A stretch of DNA of 64,000 bases from Bosea sp. AS-1 (GTDB lineage Bacteria > Pseudomonadota > Alphaproteobacteria > Rhizobiales > Beijerinckiaceae). The notes below the pieces were generated by a model, which searched no databases, had not been told where the DNA came from, and saw only the letters and a program-made list of their open reading frames with translations. Positions 53,548 through 62,522 of the stretch are shown here, one piece after another. The first letter of the stretch is position 1, and every line of letters begins with the position of its first letter. The stretch lies in NCBI RefSeq assembly GCF_002220095.1, contig NZ_CP022372.1, positions 4,808,501 to 4,872,500 of the forward strand, in the 5' to 3' direction. Made by a program: the position numbers and the translations under genes.

Positions 53548-55721
53548 TAGCGGTTGCGCTGGGTCGCATCGCGGATCGCCGTCAATCCGGACAAGGCTTC
53601 GGAGGACTTGTTCGCCTTGTAGAGCGCCTCGAACACCTGGCTGGCGTCATCGTAGCGCCCGAGATTGAAATAGGCCCAGCCGCGCATCAGCATCAGATCC
53701 GTAGTCTCGGGAGCGTAGCGCGCCCGAGCCGACAAGGTGATCAACGCGCTGTTGTAGTCCTTGGCGTCATATTGGGCGTAGAAGCGTTCGGACAGGAGAA
53801 GAGCTGAAAGTTCGCCGCGCCGCGCAGGCGGAAGGTTTGCGCTGCTGGCCGCGACATCGGCCTCGCTGGTCAGGCCCTGTTGGATCTTGGCGTAGGTCAG
53901 GCCGGCGGCCGCGTCAGCAGCGATCTGCGCGTTACCACTCCGCCGCGCCGCCTCGAACGCCTGCGCCGCCGCCACCGGGCGCTTGAGATCGAGCAGGCAC
54001 CAGCCACGCTGCAAGGCCGCCGCCCCGGAGTTTCCGGCCCCGCAGCCACCACCTCGCGGACGCGGAGCGGCAGAGCGCCTCGGCGCCTCCGCCACGACCG
54101 CAGCTTCGTTCGTGGCGACACCGGGACGGCTGGTGCGCTCGACCGGCACTGCCCTGCGCGCGACGGGCTCCTCGACGGGTTCGATGCGCTGAACGGTGCG
54201 TGTCTCCGCCGCCCGGTCGGCTGGCGCAGCCCGGCGCTCGCGCCGGGGATTGAGAACCTCCGCGATGCGCTGCGAACGGCTTCCCCATTCGGCGACGAGC
54301 GCGCGCAGACCAGCCTGATCGCGCTGACGCTCGCGCACGAGGGCGAGCCCGTAAGCGGCAGCTTCGTAGCCGCGATCCCAGGACAAGGCCGTCTCGAACC
54401 AGGTCCCCGCCGGCGCGATCTGCCCGGCATTGTAGGCGTACCAGCCGAGCGCTCCCGCGCCGGGTGCGTATTTGTCGGTCCCCACCGTCTTGACGATGCG
54501 CTCGATCACGCTGCGGTCGAGGCGCGGGGGCGGCTCCTGGGTGAGCAAGGCCGTAACGACATCGAGATAGGCCTTGCGGTTGGCGGCATCGGCCTCCAGC
54601 CACTGGGCTCCGAGCGCCTCCGCCTCCGCATACTTCTTGGTCGCCCCCAGTGCGAGCACGGCACCTTCGGCAGCCTTGGCGCCGCCCTTTCGCGCCAACG
54701 CAGTCTGGAACCAGGTCGCGGCCTTTGTGGGGTCGTTGTGATGGAGCGTGTAGAAGCCGAGCAGGATGGCGTCGTCCGGCGTTGTCGCGGCATTGGCCAG
54801 CGCCTCGATTCGCTGGATTTCATCAGCTGTCGCGGTCTGGCTTGGGTCATCGGCAGCCTTGCCGATATGACGTCGCGCAAGCTCGTCGCGGACGCTGGCG
54901 AACTCGTTCTGCCGTTCCTGGGACAGCAGGGCCCCAACGAGGCTCTCCGGCAGGGTCGCCAGCGCCTTCTGCATCGTGCCGACCCGCTCGACGGCATCGG
55001 TGCAGTTGGTCAGGACATAGGCGTAAGCATCGCGCGCCCGCTCAGGCTTGCCGGTCTGGACGAAAGCCTCGGCCACACGCCAGAGCGCATCGACGCTGGC
55101 GCAGGTCAGCATGGCCGGCGTCTCGGTGCCGAGACGAATCACCTGCTCCCATTGCCGGGCGTTGGAGGCGTTGACGAGACGCTGGCGCGCCTCGACCCTA
55201 TCGAGTTGCGCCACCAGATCGGCGGGAGCACGCCAGTTCGGATCCGCACTGCCGCGCTGCGCGATCGCGGCGCGAACCTCACCATATTTCCCCTCGGCGA
55301 AGAGCTTCCACATCCGTTCGAGTTCCGGATCGCCCGTCTGGCCTTGCGAGGTCAGGTCGATCGGTGGCTTCCACTCGGGATAGAGCGCCCGGAGCCTGGC
55401 GAGCTCGGCCTCGTAGCGACGGGTATCGCCCTGCGTCGCGAAATAGCGCAGGGCCGTCTCGTCGACCTTCTGCTGCGGCGCTTGCGGCGCGGCCGGGCGG
55501 CCCGGTGCACCAGGGGCCTGCGCCAGTTCAGTCGGCGATGGCACGGCGTCGGGAGACGTCTCCGCCCCCTGCCCCATGGGCTGCGGCTGGTTTTGCGCCA
55601 ATGCCGGCTGGATCACCTGCTGCAAGGGCCCGGGCGATGCCGGCTCCTGGCCGTAGCGGCCCAGCGCATAGAAGACGGCCCCCGAAGCCGCGACTGCGAT
55701 AAGGACCGATCTCACATGCAT
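53544..55721 (-). CDS. TPR-rich cellulose synthesis-associated protein
   Basis: This 725-residue protein has one N-terminal hydrophobic helix (VLIAVAASGAVFYALG), a proline/glutamine-rich linker, then helical TPR-like repeats (LLGFYTLHHNDPTKAATWFQTALA, ALGWYAYNAGQIAPAGTWFETALSWDRGYEAAAYGLAL, LMRGWAYFNLGRYDDASQVFEALY). A basic, proline-rich insert splits the repeats near residues 490-560. There is no BcsC outer-membrane barrel. It overlaps bcsZ by ten bases. It probably acts as a periplasmic scaffold for cellulose export, like TPR proteins of other alphaproteobacterial bcs operons (BcsK-like); this is inferred from context. Confidence 0.75.
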   Translation of the reverse strand: MHVRSVLIAVAASGAVFYALGRYGQEPASPGPLQQVIQPALAQNQPQPMGQGAETSPDAVPSPTELAQAPGAPGRPAAPQAPQQKVDETALRYFATQGDTRRYEAELARLRALYPEWKPPIDLTSQGQTGDPELERMWKLFAEGKYGEVRAAIAQRGSADPNWRAPADLVAQLDRVEARQRLVNASNARQWEQVIRLGTETPAMLTCASVDALWRVAEAFVQTGKPERARDAYAYVLTNCTDAVERVGTMQKALATLPESLVGALLSQERQNEFASVRDELARRHIGKAADDPSQTATADEIQRIEALANAATTPDDAILLGFYTLHHNDPTKAATWFQTALARKGGAKAAEGAVLALGATKKYAEAEALGAQWLEADAANRKAYLDVVTALLTQEPPPRLDRSVIERIVKTVGTDKYAPGAGALGWYAYNAGQIAPAGTWFETALSWDRGYEAAAYGLALVRERQRDQAGLRALVAEWGSRSQRIAEVLNPRRERRAAPADRAAETRTVQRIEPVEEPVARRAVPVERTSRPGVATNEAAVVAEAPRRSAAPRPRGGGCGAGNSGAAALQRGWCLLDLKRPVAAAQAFEAARRSGNAQIAADAAAGLTYAKIQQGLTSEADVAASSANLPPARRGELSALLLSERFYAQYDAKDYNSALITLSARARYAPETTDLMLMRGWAYFNLGRYDDASQVFEALYKANKSSEALSGLTAIRDATQRNRY

Positions 55722-56731
55722 TTCGGATACCTCTCGCTCAGCATCGAGAGGGACAGGAGCTGCAGCGTCGACGGATAATAGGCGGTAGGCTGGAACGTCT
55801 TCAGCTCGGCCGGGAGCGGCGTGCCGTCGATCGCGCAGGCCATGGCCGCGGCCAGGATGCGATAACCGGCATCCAGCAGCGGCTCGACTGGTTTGCCGCT
55901 CTTCACATCGACAACCGCCACGCCAGTCGCCCAGGCCTGCCGGAAGGGTTCGAGGCGGATCTTGTCGGCCAACCCTGCGCGCAGCAGGTAGAGGGGGATA
56001 CGGATCGCATTGTAGCTGAGCTGGGCCGGGAAACCTTCAGCCGGCCTGGGCTCGGCCTTGACCGAGAGCCAGTCCGGCGCCAGCGTCTTCCGCTTCGCCA
56101 ACTCGTCGAGCAGCTTCAATCCGCTGGCCTGAGCCTGCATCCAGCGTTGGTCGCCAGTGAGCTTCGCCAGGGTCGGAAGGGCTTCGAACACCCAGTAGGA
56201 CAGGTTGATCACCGGCCCATCGGGCCGGTCCTTCTCGGAGAAACCGATTGCAGCCGGCATCAGCCAGGTCTCGCCGACGCGCTGCAGGAGCGCGACCTTT
56301 GCGAGCGCCCGGGCGATCTGGCGGGCGGCGGCCGTGTAAGCCGGCATGTTCCAGCGCGCACCAGCGCAGGCCAAGGCCTCCGCGATCAGCAAATCGCCGT
56401 CGCTGGCGTTGTTGACGTCGGTGACATGCGGGCTCGCCTTCGGGTCCCAGCGCCAGGCCGCGAGCCCGTCGTCGCGGATCAGGAGCTCCGTGCGGGTGAA
56501 CGCGAAGATGCTGGCGAAGGTCGCCCGGTCTCCTGCGAGACAGGCCAGCAGCAGCCCGTAACCCTGGCTCTCGCTATGGCTGATGCCGCCATTCACGTCG
56601 TCGACGACGCGACCCTCCGCGGTGACGAATTTCTGGCGATAGAGATTCCAGGCATCGGCGGGCACGGCCGCCCGTGCGCCCGGAACGAGGCCGAGAAAAG
56701 CCGCGGCAAGCATGGCGACGACCCGTTTCAT
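55712..56731 (-). CDS. bcsZ: cellulose synthase-associated endoglucanase BcsZ (GH8)
   Basis: This 339-residue secreted GH8 endo-1,4-beta-glucanase is needed for proper cellulose export. It has a signal peptide (VVAMLAAAFLGLVPGARA) and catalytic Glu54 in GGISHSESQGYGLLLA. NNASDGDLLIAEALACA and FSEKDRPDGPVINLSYWVFEALPTLA are conserved, as is PTAYYPSTLQLLSLSML at the C-terminus. Length and order match E. coli BcsZ. Its ATG overlaps the bcsB stop (ATGA), and its stop overlaps the TPR gene. Confidence 0.94.
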   Translation of the reverse strand: MKRVVAMLAAAFLGLVPGARAAVPADAWNLYRQKFVTAEGRVVDDVNGGISHSESQGYGLLLACLAGDRATFASIFAFTRTELLIRDDGLAAWRWDPKASPHVTDVNNASDGDLLIAEALACAGARWNMPAYTAAARQIARALAKVALLQRVGETWLMPAAIGFSEKDRPDGPVINLSYWVFEALPTLAKLTGDQRWMQAQASGLKLLDELAKRKTLAPDWLSVKAEPRPAEGFPAQLSYNAIRIPLYLLRAGLADKIRLEPFRQAWATGVAVVDVKSGKPVEPLLDAGYRILAAAMACAIDGTPLPAELKTFQPTAYYPSTLQLLSLSMLSERYPKCM

Positions 56732-59178
56732 GATCGCCGTCCCAACCGTGCGAGCATCAGGAAGGTTCCGATGCCGAGAGCGATACAGGCCGTCAGCAGT
56801 GCCAGCGCATAGATGCCGATATTGCTCGACATCCAGTTGGCGGCGACCAAGCGCATGTTCGCCAGGCTGAAGGGGCGCGTCATCACGAAGGAGGTGCTGT
56901 CCGCCGAGATGACATGCGCCTCCTGTGCGCCGCGGAAGGCCGTGATCTTCCCGGCCATTCCGGCCCAGTTGCCCGGCGACACGATGCGGCCGACCGCGCT
57001 TTGCAGCGCCTCGTCCCGACGGGCGATGAAAGCCGTCCAGACCTGTCGCGTCTCGGGATCCGCCGCCTGCGCTGCGATCAGCTCGGTACCCTCGGCCGGC
57101 TCGTAGAGCGTGGGTGCGCGCGACGGGCTGCGCAGCTGCGCGAAAGAAAGGTCGAAGGTGCGCTGGAGCCACTGGTCGACGGCGATGAAATAGCGCGCCA
57201 CCGAACCGCCGAGCGAGCCGCGCCACCGGTCGCGGACCGCCTCCGTCGTCGGCGCGTCACCGCCGGAATCCTCGGGCGTCGCCTGCCGGCCTTGCAGCCG
57301 GTCGATGACCGCGTCGAAGACGGCGGCGCCCTCCGCATCCGGCGTCACCACCACCGCATCGGCCCGCTGGGGCCAGGTGGCGCGGACACTCTCCGCGATT
57401 CCGACGCGCGACAGCAACCCTGCCGGCAGTTGCCCGGCGGCGCCGACGATCAGCGCGGGCCGGTCCCCGACGGTCGCGACCCCGGCCAGCACATCCACAC
57501 CAAGCGGCCGGCTGGCACTCTTGGCGATCCGAGCGAGCAGCGTCGCTGCCGCGCTCAGATTGGCGATGTCCTGCCGGCCCATGATCAGCGCGACATGTGG
57601 CGCGACGGAATAGGGAAAGCCGGTACCGGCGACGGCCGCGAGATTGGGACTGACGCCGATCTTGGCGAAGTCCGGAATGGTGAGGACGCTGGTGTCGAAG
57701 AGGGCGAAGCGGTTCTTGCCCGGCAAGGTCGCGCCCGGCCCGCAGCTCAGATCGGTCTTCGCCACCGTCACGGCCTCGAACCAGATCTCGTTGACCCCCG
57801 GCCGGAAATGCCGGAGCGGGATCGAGATCGGGAACTGCCGGAAAAGCCCGCCGGTCGTGGTGTTGAGCGGCACGGTGGCGGCGACATTGCCGTTGACGAA
57901 TACCTCGATATGGCTGTCTCCGGGCAGGACCTCGTCCGAATAGGCGCCGTCGAGATAGAGCGTCGCCTCGCCATAGGCATTGGCGTAGAAATCGCCGGGC
58001 ATTGCGACGACGGCCCGCACGCGCATGCGGCGGCCGGAGGATTCCTGGGTCGCGATGCCGAGCTCGGAAAACCGCAACGCCTGCTTGTCGGCAATGAACG
58101 GCGCATCCGGCACATGCCAGCTCGCCGTATCGATGATCTTGCGGTTGACGTTGGTCGCCCGGGAGACCGGGGCTGTCAGCAGCTTGCCGACCAGCGCCTC
58201 GATATCCGGCCAGCCTTCGCCAGTGACAAGCAGAAAGTCCGTGCCAGGCCTTGTTGGCCCCGCGACGAAACCGAGAAAGCTGCGGCCACCGGCCTCGACC
58301 GGCAGCGTACCGAAAAGGCGGCGCATCTCCTCGCTCGTGCCGAGCCCGACGGTCAGCGTCCCCGGCCGGATCCGATCTGGCAACTGGTCGGCGACCTGCA
58401 CCGCCACCTGCCCGTAGCGGCCACGAAGCGCGAGCGCCTGGGCCACGGCAAAGATGCTGCTCGCGGCAATGGCACGAGAGGCACCCGGCGCGACAATGAC
58501 GATTGTGGTAACGCCGCTCTCGTCGGCGCCGACCGCTGGCAGGTCGTCGATGCTGCGCAGCCGGAACGGATGCGCCCCCGGATTCTTGAAAGAGAGACGT
58601 GTCCCGGCGCCGTCGATGCGCGTCCAGAGTTCATAGGTCGAGGCGACCGAGCAATCGGTGCGGTGTCGCTGCACCGCGTCGAAGCCGATCGTATTCTGGC
58701 CGGGCCGGAGCAGTCCTTTGCGGAGCGTGACGTTGATCCGCTTCAGCCGGTCCGACGAGGCGATCGGCACTTCGGCGACACGCTCGCCATTGACGCGAGC
58801 GACCAGCCGTGAAGCCTCGGGCATCACCACCAATGCGTTCTGGTAGGCGATATCGAGGCTGAGGTCGGCAGCAACCTCGTCCTGCGTCAGGAAGAATGCC
58901 CAATTGCGCGTGTCGCTCTCCCCTTCCAGCGTGACGCGGGACGCCGGCAGCAGCGGCTTGTAGGCGGCCGCAGCAGGCGGCGGCGCGGCTTGCGGTACCG
59001 GTGCCGGCTTCTCGGGCACGGGAGGCGCCACGGGTGTCGGCGACGGCGGCGCGATCATGAAGGGCGCCGGGCCGGGCGCGGGCTGAGGTGGCGTCTCCTG
59101 CGCCAACACCGGCGCAGCGGCACCCAGCGCGCCGAACAGCGCCGCAGCCGCGAGCAGAGAGGTATCGAACCGGATCAT
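56728..59178 (-). CDS. bcsB: cellulose synthase regulatory subunit BcsB
   Basis: This 816-residue periplasmic subunit, anchored by a C-terminal helix (SNIGIYALALLTACIALGIGTFLML), guides the nascent glucan. A signal peptide (LLAAAALFGALGAAAPVLAQ) is followed by a proline-rich stretch, then carbohydrate-binding and ferredoxin-like modules: NWAFFLTQDEVAADLSLDIAYQNALVVMPEASRLVARVNG, GLLRPGQNTIGFDAVQRHRTDCS, and HIEVFVNGNVAATVPL. Its ATG overlaps the bcsA stop. The longer upstream frame is shadow from bcsA. Confidence 0.94.
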   Translation of the reverse strand: MIRFDTSLLAAAALFGALGAAAPVLAQETPPQPAPGPAPFMIAPPSPTPVAPPVPEKPAPVPQAAPPPAAAAYKPLLPASRVTLEGESDTRNWAFFLTQDEVAADLSLDIAYQNALVVMPEASRLVARVNGERVAEVPIASSDRLKRINVTLRKGLLRPGQNTIGFDAVQRHRTDCSVASTYELWTRIDGAGTRLSFKNPGAHPFRLRSIDDLPAVGADESGVTTIVIVAPGASRAIAASSIFAVAQALALRGRYGQVAVQVADQLPDRIRPGTLTVGLGTSEEMRRLFGTLPVEAGGRSFLGFVAGPTRPGTDFLLVTGEGWPDIEALVGKLLTAPVSRATNVNRKIIDTASWHVPDAPFIADKQALRFSELGIATQESSGRRMRVRAVVAMPGDFYANAYGEATLYLDGAYSDEVLPGDSHIEVFVNGNVAATVPLNTTTGGLFRQFPISIPLRHFRPGVNEIWFEAVTVAKTDLSCGPGATLPGKNRFALFDTSVLTIPDFAKIGVSPNLAAVAGTGFPYSVAPHVALIMGRQDIANLSAAATLLARIAKSASRPLGVDVLAGVATVGDRPALIVGAAGQLPAGLLSRVGIAESVRATWPQRADAVVVTPDAEGAAVFDAVIDRLQGRQATPEDSGGDAPTTEAVRDRWRGSLGGSVARYFIAVDQWLQRTFDLSFAQLRSPSRAPTLYEPAEGTELIAAQAADPETRQVWTAFIARRDEALQSAVGRIVSPGNWAGMAGKITAFRGAQEAHVISADSTSFVMTRPFSLANMRLVAANWMSSNIGIYALALLTACIALGIGTFLMLARLGRRS

Positions 59179-61358
59179 TCCGCCGCTCCCGGACGCGAGG
59201 CCGAACGGGACAGCCGATAGAGGCCGAGGAGATAGGAGATGCCCCGGCTGGTCTGGAAGATCGCGAGGCGCAGGAAGCGCAGCGTACCGTAGATCACCCC
59301 CGGATTGTGCCGACGCGCCTTCTGGAACTGGCTCCAGTTCGCGGCGTCGGAGAAAGCGAGATCGGCAATGATGCGGCTGTGCAGCGGCGTGCTGGGCTCG
59401 TAGCGGCAGCCTATCAGCAGCCCCTTCTCGTCGGGGGCGAGGCGCATGATGCGCAGCGGCAGCGTTCCGTGCGGCATGTCGATGGTGGTCTCGAAAGACG
59501 CCTGGCCCAGGCTGCCGACCGGCACCTTGCCGAAATCCTTGGACATCACGCGCAGTGCGATGCCATCGACCGAGACGTTTTCCGTGACGATGGGCGCACT
59601 CAGCCCGTCGATGGTGATCTCGCCACGGCGTTTCACCGCGAAGCGTCGCGCTGCGCGCCCCTCGGGCCGCTCGGACACGACACCGAGCGCACAGCCCGCC
59701 ATCAGCAGGTTGAGTATGTTCCACAGCCCCACGACCAGGGTCGTGTCGGCGTTGTAGGGCTCCGCGATGATGCGCCAATAGGTGGCGACCACGCCGAGCG
59801 CCAGCACGGCGAAGATGATGAAGAACGGTCGCCCGAGCTCGGAAACGCGGCGGGTCTCGAGCGACTCGTTCTTCGCCGTGACCTTGAAGGTCGGCTTGCC
59901 CGGGTTGAGCAGCACGGAAATCACCGCCGGCAGCAGATAGACCGACTGGATGAACTCGTAGAGCTCCGAAATCCAAGGCCAGCGATAACGGCCATAGAGG
60001 TAGTTCTGCATCATCAGGTTCACCACCATGTAGCTCAGCACATAGGCGATGAACTCGGGCCCCGAGGCGGTGAAGATCTCGAGGCCGAAGAACAGGTAGA
60101 ACAGCGGTGCGACCAGGAAGATCAGCCGCGCGAAGGGGAAGAGCCAGAACAGCGCGGAAGAGGAGTAGCAAAGCCGCTGTGGCAGCGAGAGGCCGCGCTT
60201 GAACATCGGGCGGTGGTACAGGAGGATCTGCATCATCCCCTGAGCCCAGCGCGAACGCTGGCCGATGAAGCTGGTGAAGGTCGCCGGCTGGAGCCCGGCG
60301 ATCAGTGGCTTGTCGACATAGACGCTGTGCCAGCCGGTCGCGTGCAGGGTGATCGCCGTCTCGGCATCCTCGGTGATGCTGCGCCCGGAGAAGCCGTTCG
60401 TCGTCTGCAGCGCCGTGCGCCGCAGAATGGCCGCAGAGCCGCAGAAGAACGAGGCATCCCATTTGTCGAGACCGCGCTGGATGATGCCGTAGAACATCTC
60501 GTTCTCGGAGGGCATCGTCTTGAAAGTCTGGAGATTGCGCTCCAGCGGATCGGGATTGATGAAGAAGTGCGGGGTTTGGACAAGGAAGAGCTTCGGATCG
60601 CGGCCAAAATAGCCGATGGTTTCGGTCAGGAAGCTGCGCGCCGGCGCATGGTCCGCATCGAAGACGACGATCAGCTCGCCCTCGGAATGGGCGATGCCGT
60701 TATTGAGATTGCCGGCCTTGGCGCTGACGTTGCGCTCGCGCGTCAGATAGGTGACTCCGAGCCCCTCACACAGCGCCTGCAGCGTCGCGCGGCGCTCCCG
60801 CGCGGCGCTGGCGGCGACGAAATTGTCGGCGTTGCATTTCTCGTCGGTGCCACCGTCGTCGAGCAGGTAAATCCTCAGCCGCCCCGCCGGGTAGTCCATC
60901 GCCAGTGCCGCGGCGAGCGTCGTCGCGAGCAGCTGCGGCTCCTCATTGTAGGTCGGCACGAAAACATCGACCGTCGGTGCGTTCGCCAGGTCGATGGGGG
61001 GCGTCTCGCGCTTCGGCAGCGGCATGGCCACGACGAAGAGGCTCAGGCCCAGCATGCCGATGTTGTAGAGCTCGGCGAGGTAGACGAGGATGCCGGGAAT
61101 GAAATCCTCGACCTGGTTGACCGGAGGCAAGGTGCTCGTCGTCCGCCAGTAGATGTAGCGCAGCACGATCGCGGTGCCCAAACCCAACGCGATCAGCCGC
61201 CAGACGCCGTGAGGCCGCAAGAACTTCAAGACGATCATCGCGCCCACCACGATCGTCCCGGCGATCAGATGCGCCTGCAGGCTGATCGGCAGGGTGATCA
61301 GAGCGATGACCACGATCGCGATGAGCGCCCAGAGGATGACGTAGCTGATTGTTCGCAT
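59175..61358 (-). CDS. bcsA: cellulose synthase catalytic subunit BcsA (with PilZ domain)
   Basis: This 727-residue GT2 synthase polymerises UDP-glucose into beta-1,4-glucan and moves it across the inner membrane. The catalytic residues are Asp168 (LLDDGG), DAD 234-236, TED 329-331 and QRSRW 367-371. Several helices flank the GT domain. The C-terminal PilZ domain keeps an Arg-x3-Arg (568-572) and NVSVDG in place of DxSxxG, so c-di-GMP control is likely. ATG 61358 is used; a TTG 15 bases upstream is less likely. It starts 25 bases after bcsN and overlaps bcsB. Confidence 0.95.
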   Translation of the reverse strand: MRTISYVILWALIAIVVIALITLPISLQAHLIAGTIVVGAMIVLKFLRPHGVWRLIALGLGTAIVLRYIYWRTTSTLPPVNQVEDFIPGILVYLAELYNIGMLGLSLFVVAMPLPKRETPPIDLANAPTVDVFVPTYNEEPQLLATTLAAALAMDYPAGRLRIYLLDDGGTDEKCNADNFVAASAARERRATLQALCEGLGVTYLTRERNVSAKAGNLNNGIAHSEGELIVVFDADHAPARSFLTETIGYFGRDPKLFLVQTPHFFINPDPLERNLQTFKTMPSENEMFYGIIQRGLDKWDASFFCGSAAILRRTALQTTNGFSGRSITEDAETAITLHATGWHSVYVDKPLIAGLQPATFTSFIGQRSRWAQGMMQILLYHRPMFKRGLSLPQRLCYSSSALFWLFPFARLIFLVAPLFYLFFGLEIFTASGPEFIAYVLSYMVVNLMMQNYLYGRYRWPWISELYEFIQSVYLLPAVISVLLNPGKPTFKVTAKNESLETRRVSELGRPFFIIFAVLALGVVATYWRIIAEPYNADTTLVVGLWNILNLLMAGCALGVVSERPEGRAARRFAVKRRGEITIDGLSAPIVTENVSVDGIALRVMSKDFGKVPVGSLGQASFETTIDMPHGTLPLRIMRLAPDEKGLLIGCRYEPSTPLHSRIIADLAFSDAANWSQFQKARRHNPGVIYGTLRFLRLAIFQTSRGISYLLGLYRLSRSASRPGAAE

Positions 61359-61383
61359 CGGGTTCAAAGGCAATCAGGTGTGC

Positions 61384-62301
61384 TCAGGGAGCAGGCGGTG
61401 GCGGAACGGTCGGGTATCCTTCGAGAGGCTTGTCGGGGAGAGGTTCCGGAGTCGGAGCCGAGTTGCGCTCGACACGGGGAGCCCGTGCGGGGCGCGGCCG
61501 GGAGACGGGACGCGTTTGGCGCTCGGCGGCAGCCGAAGGTTGAAGAACGGGATAGATCGGTGCGCCGGCCTTGCCGAGTTCGGGCGCCGGCGGCGGCGCA
61601 TCGCCGACCGGATTCCAGCCCGGGCGTCGCAACGAGGCATTGAAGGCATAGTCATAGGCGAGGCGCAGCAGCGACGCCTCGGTTCCGGTGGGGTCACAGA
61701 CGCGCAGGCGCGCCGAGATCATCCCCGACCGCGGGCGAAAGAGGCTGTCGCCGCTCGCGATGCGCTGCCAGGCATAGATGCAGGCTTCGCCTGTACTGCC
61801 ACGCCCGAAGGCGTAGCCGAAGGGGCCGTATCGGTTCTGAACGAAGACGGCGGAGGGCGACATGGCGACGCCGGGCAGGCGCTCATCCATTTCGCGGCCC
61901 AGAGCAAAGTCGTCCATGCCCGGCTCCTTCAGCAGGTTGCCCTCGACGCCGGTGCTGTCGGGAAGGTCGGCTGCCGTGAAGAAGGCGACGTAGATCGCGT
62001 TCTCGCCGGGAGTCCGGCCACGCGTCGCCAGAGAGACGACCTGCGAAACGGCATTGTCGTAGCTGCGCTGCGTCACGCCGGTCACGGCGAGGCTGCCCGG
62101 CGGCGGGAGCGCCAGAGCGCGGCCGACATCGACCGAGACCGCGCGCGAGGCGGTGACGAGATCTCCGCTTGCGAGCTTCTGCTCTCCGCAGCCGGCTGCG
62201 ATCAGGCCCATCCAAACCGCCGCGAGCGCCTTCGCCACACGCTTGGACCCGCCATGGAGGCGCTCAGAACGCGCTGGATGATTGTGCTCGGAAGCCCTCA
62301 T
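61384..62301 (-). CDS. bcsN: cellulose biosynthesis lipoprotein BcsN
   Basis: This 305-residue protein has a lipoprotein signal (ALAAVWMGLIAAGC) and the alphaproteobacterial BcsN pattern: PPPGSLAVTGVTQRSYDNAVSQVVSLATRGRTPGENAIYVAFF and GEACIYAWQRI with LRVCDPTGTEASLLRLAYDY. The tail is proline- and arginine-rich. The ATG at 62301 gives a 22-residue polar lead before the signal, so a later GTG start is possible. It is first in the bcs operon, downstream of CtrA-like repeats. Its molecular role is not established. Confidence 0.85.
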   Translation of the reverse strand: MRASEHNHPARSERLHGGSKRVAKALAAVWMGLIAAGCGEQKLASGDLVTASRAVSVDVGRALALPPPGSLAVTGVTQRSYDNAVSQVVSLATRGRTPGENAIYVAFFTAADLPDSTGVEGNLLKEPGMDDFALGREMDERLPGVAMSPSAVFVQNRYGPFGYAFGRGSTGEACIYAWQRIASGDSLFRPRSGMISARLRVCDPTGTEASLLRLAYDYAFNASLRRPGWNPVGDAPPPAPELGKAGAPIYPVLQPSAAAERQTRPVSRPRPARAPRVERNSAPTPEPLPDKPLEGYPTVPPPPAP

Positions 62302-62348
62302 CGGTGCGCATGCCGATGTCGGTACAGCATCGTCATGTCTTGACCATT

Positions 62349-62376
62349 GGTTAACACAGGTTAACGAGCGGTTACC
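62349..62376 (-). promoter_or_regulatory. helically phased GGTTAAC repeats (CtrA-like) upstream of bcsN
   Basis: Three direct repeats, GGTTAAC (62349), GGTTAAC (62359) and GGTTACC (62370), start 10 and 11 bases apart. On the minus strand they read GTAA-N7-TTAAC and TTAA-N6-TTAACC, near the CtrA site TTAA-N7-TTAAC. They lie 48-75 bases upstream of the bcsN ATG, where a promoter is expected. Confidence 0.5.
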
Positions 62377-62522
62377 CCCTTTGGCGCGGGCTCATCACGT
62401 CAGCCACGCCAAACAGCCGCCCCCAATACAGATGATTCGTGCGGCTGATCCAACCATTGGTCGAGATTATCTTCAGGAAATTGGCTCATCCCGCATCATG
62501 AGCCAAGCCTCTCCGTGTCAGA

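Noticed and set aside
53544..55721. BcsC outer-membrane export protein
   Set aside because: The protein is too short and lacks the C-terminal beta-barrel; only TPR-like repeats and one membrane helix are visible.
59088..61643. An 851-codon plus-strand frame opposite bcsA
   Set aside because: Antisense shadow of bcsA; no start context or domain.
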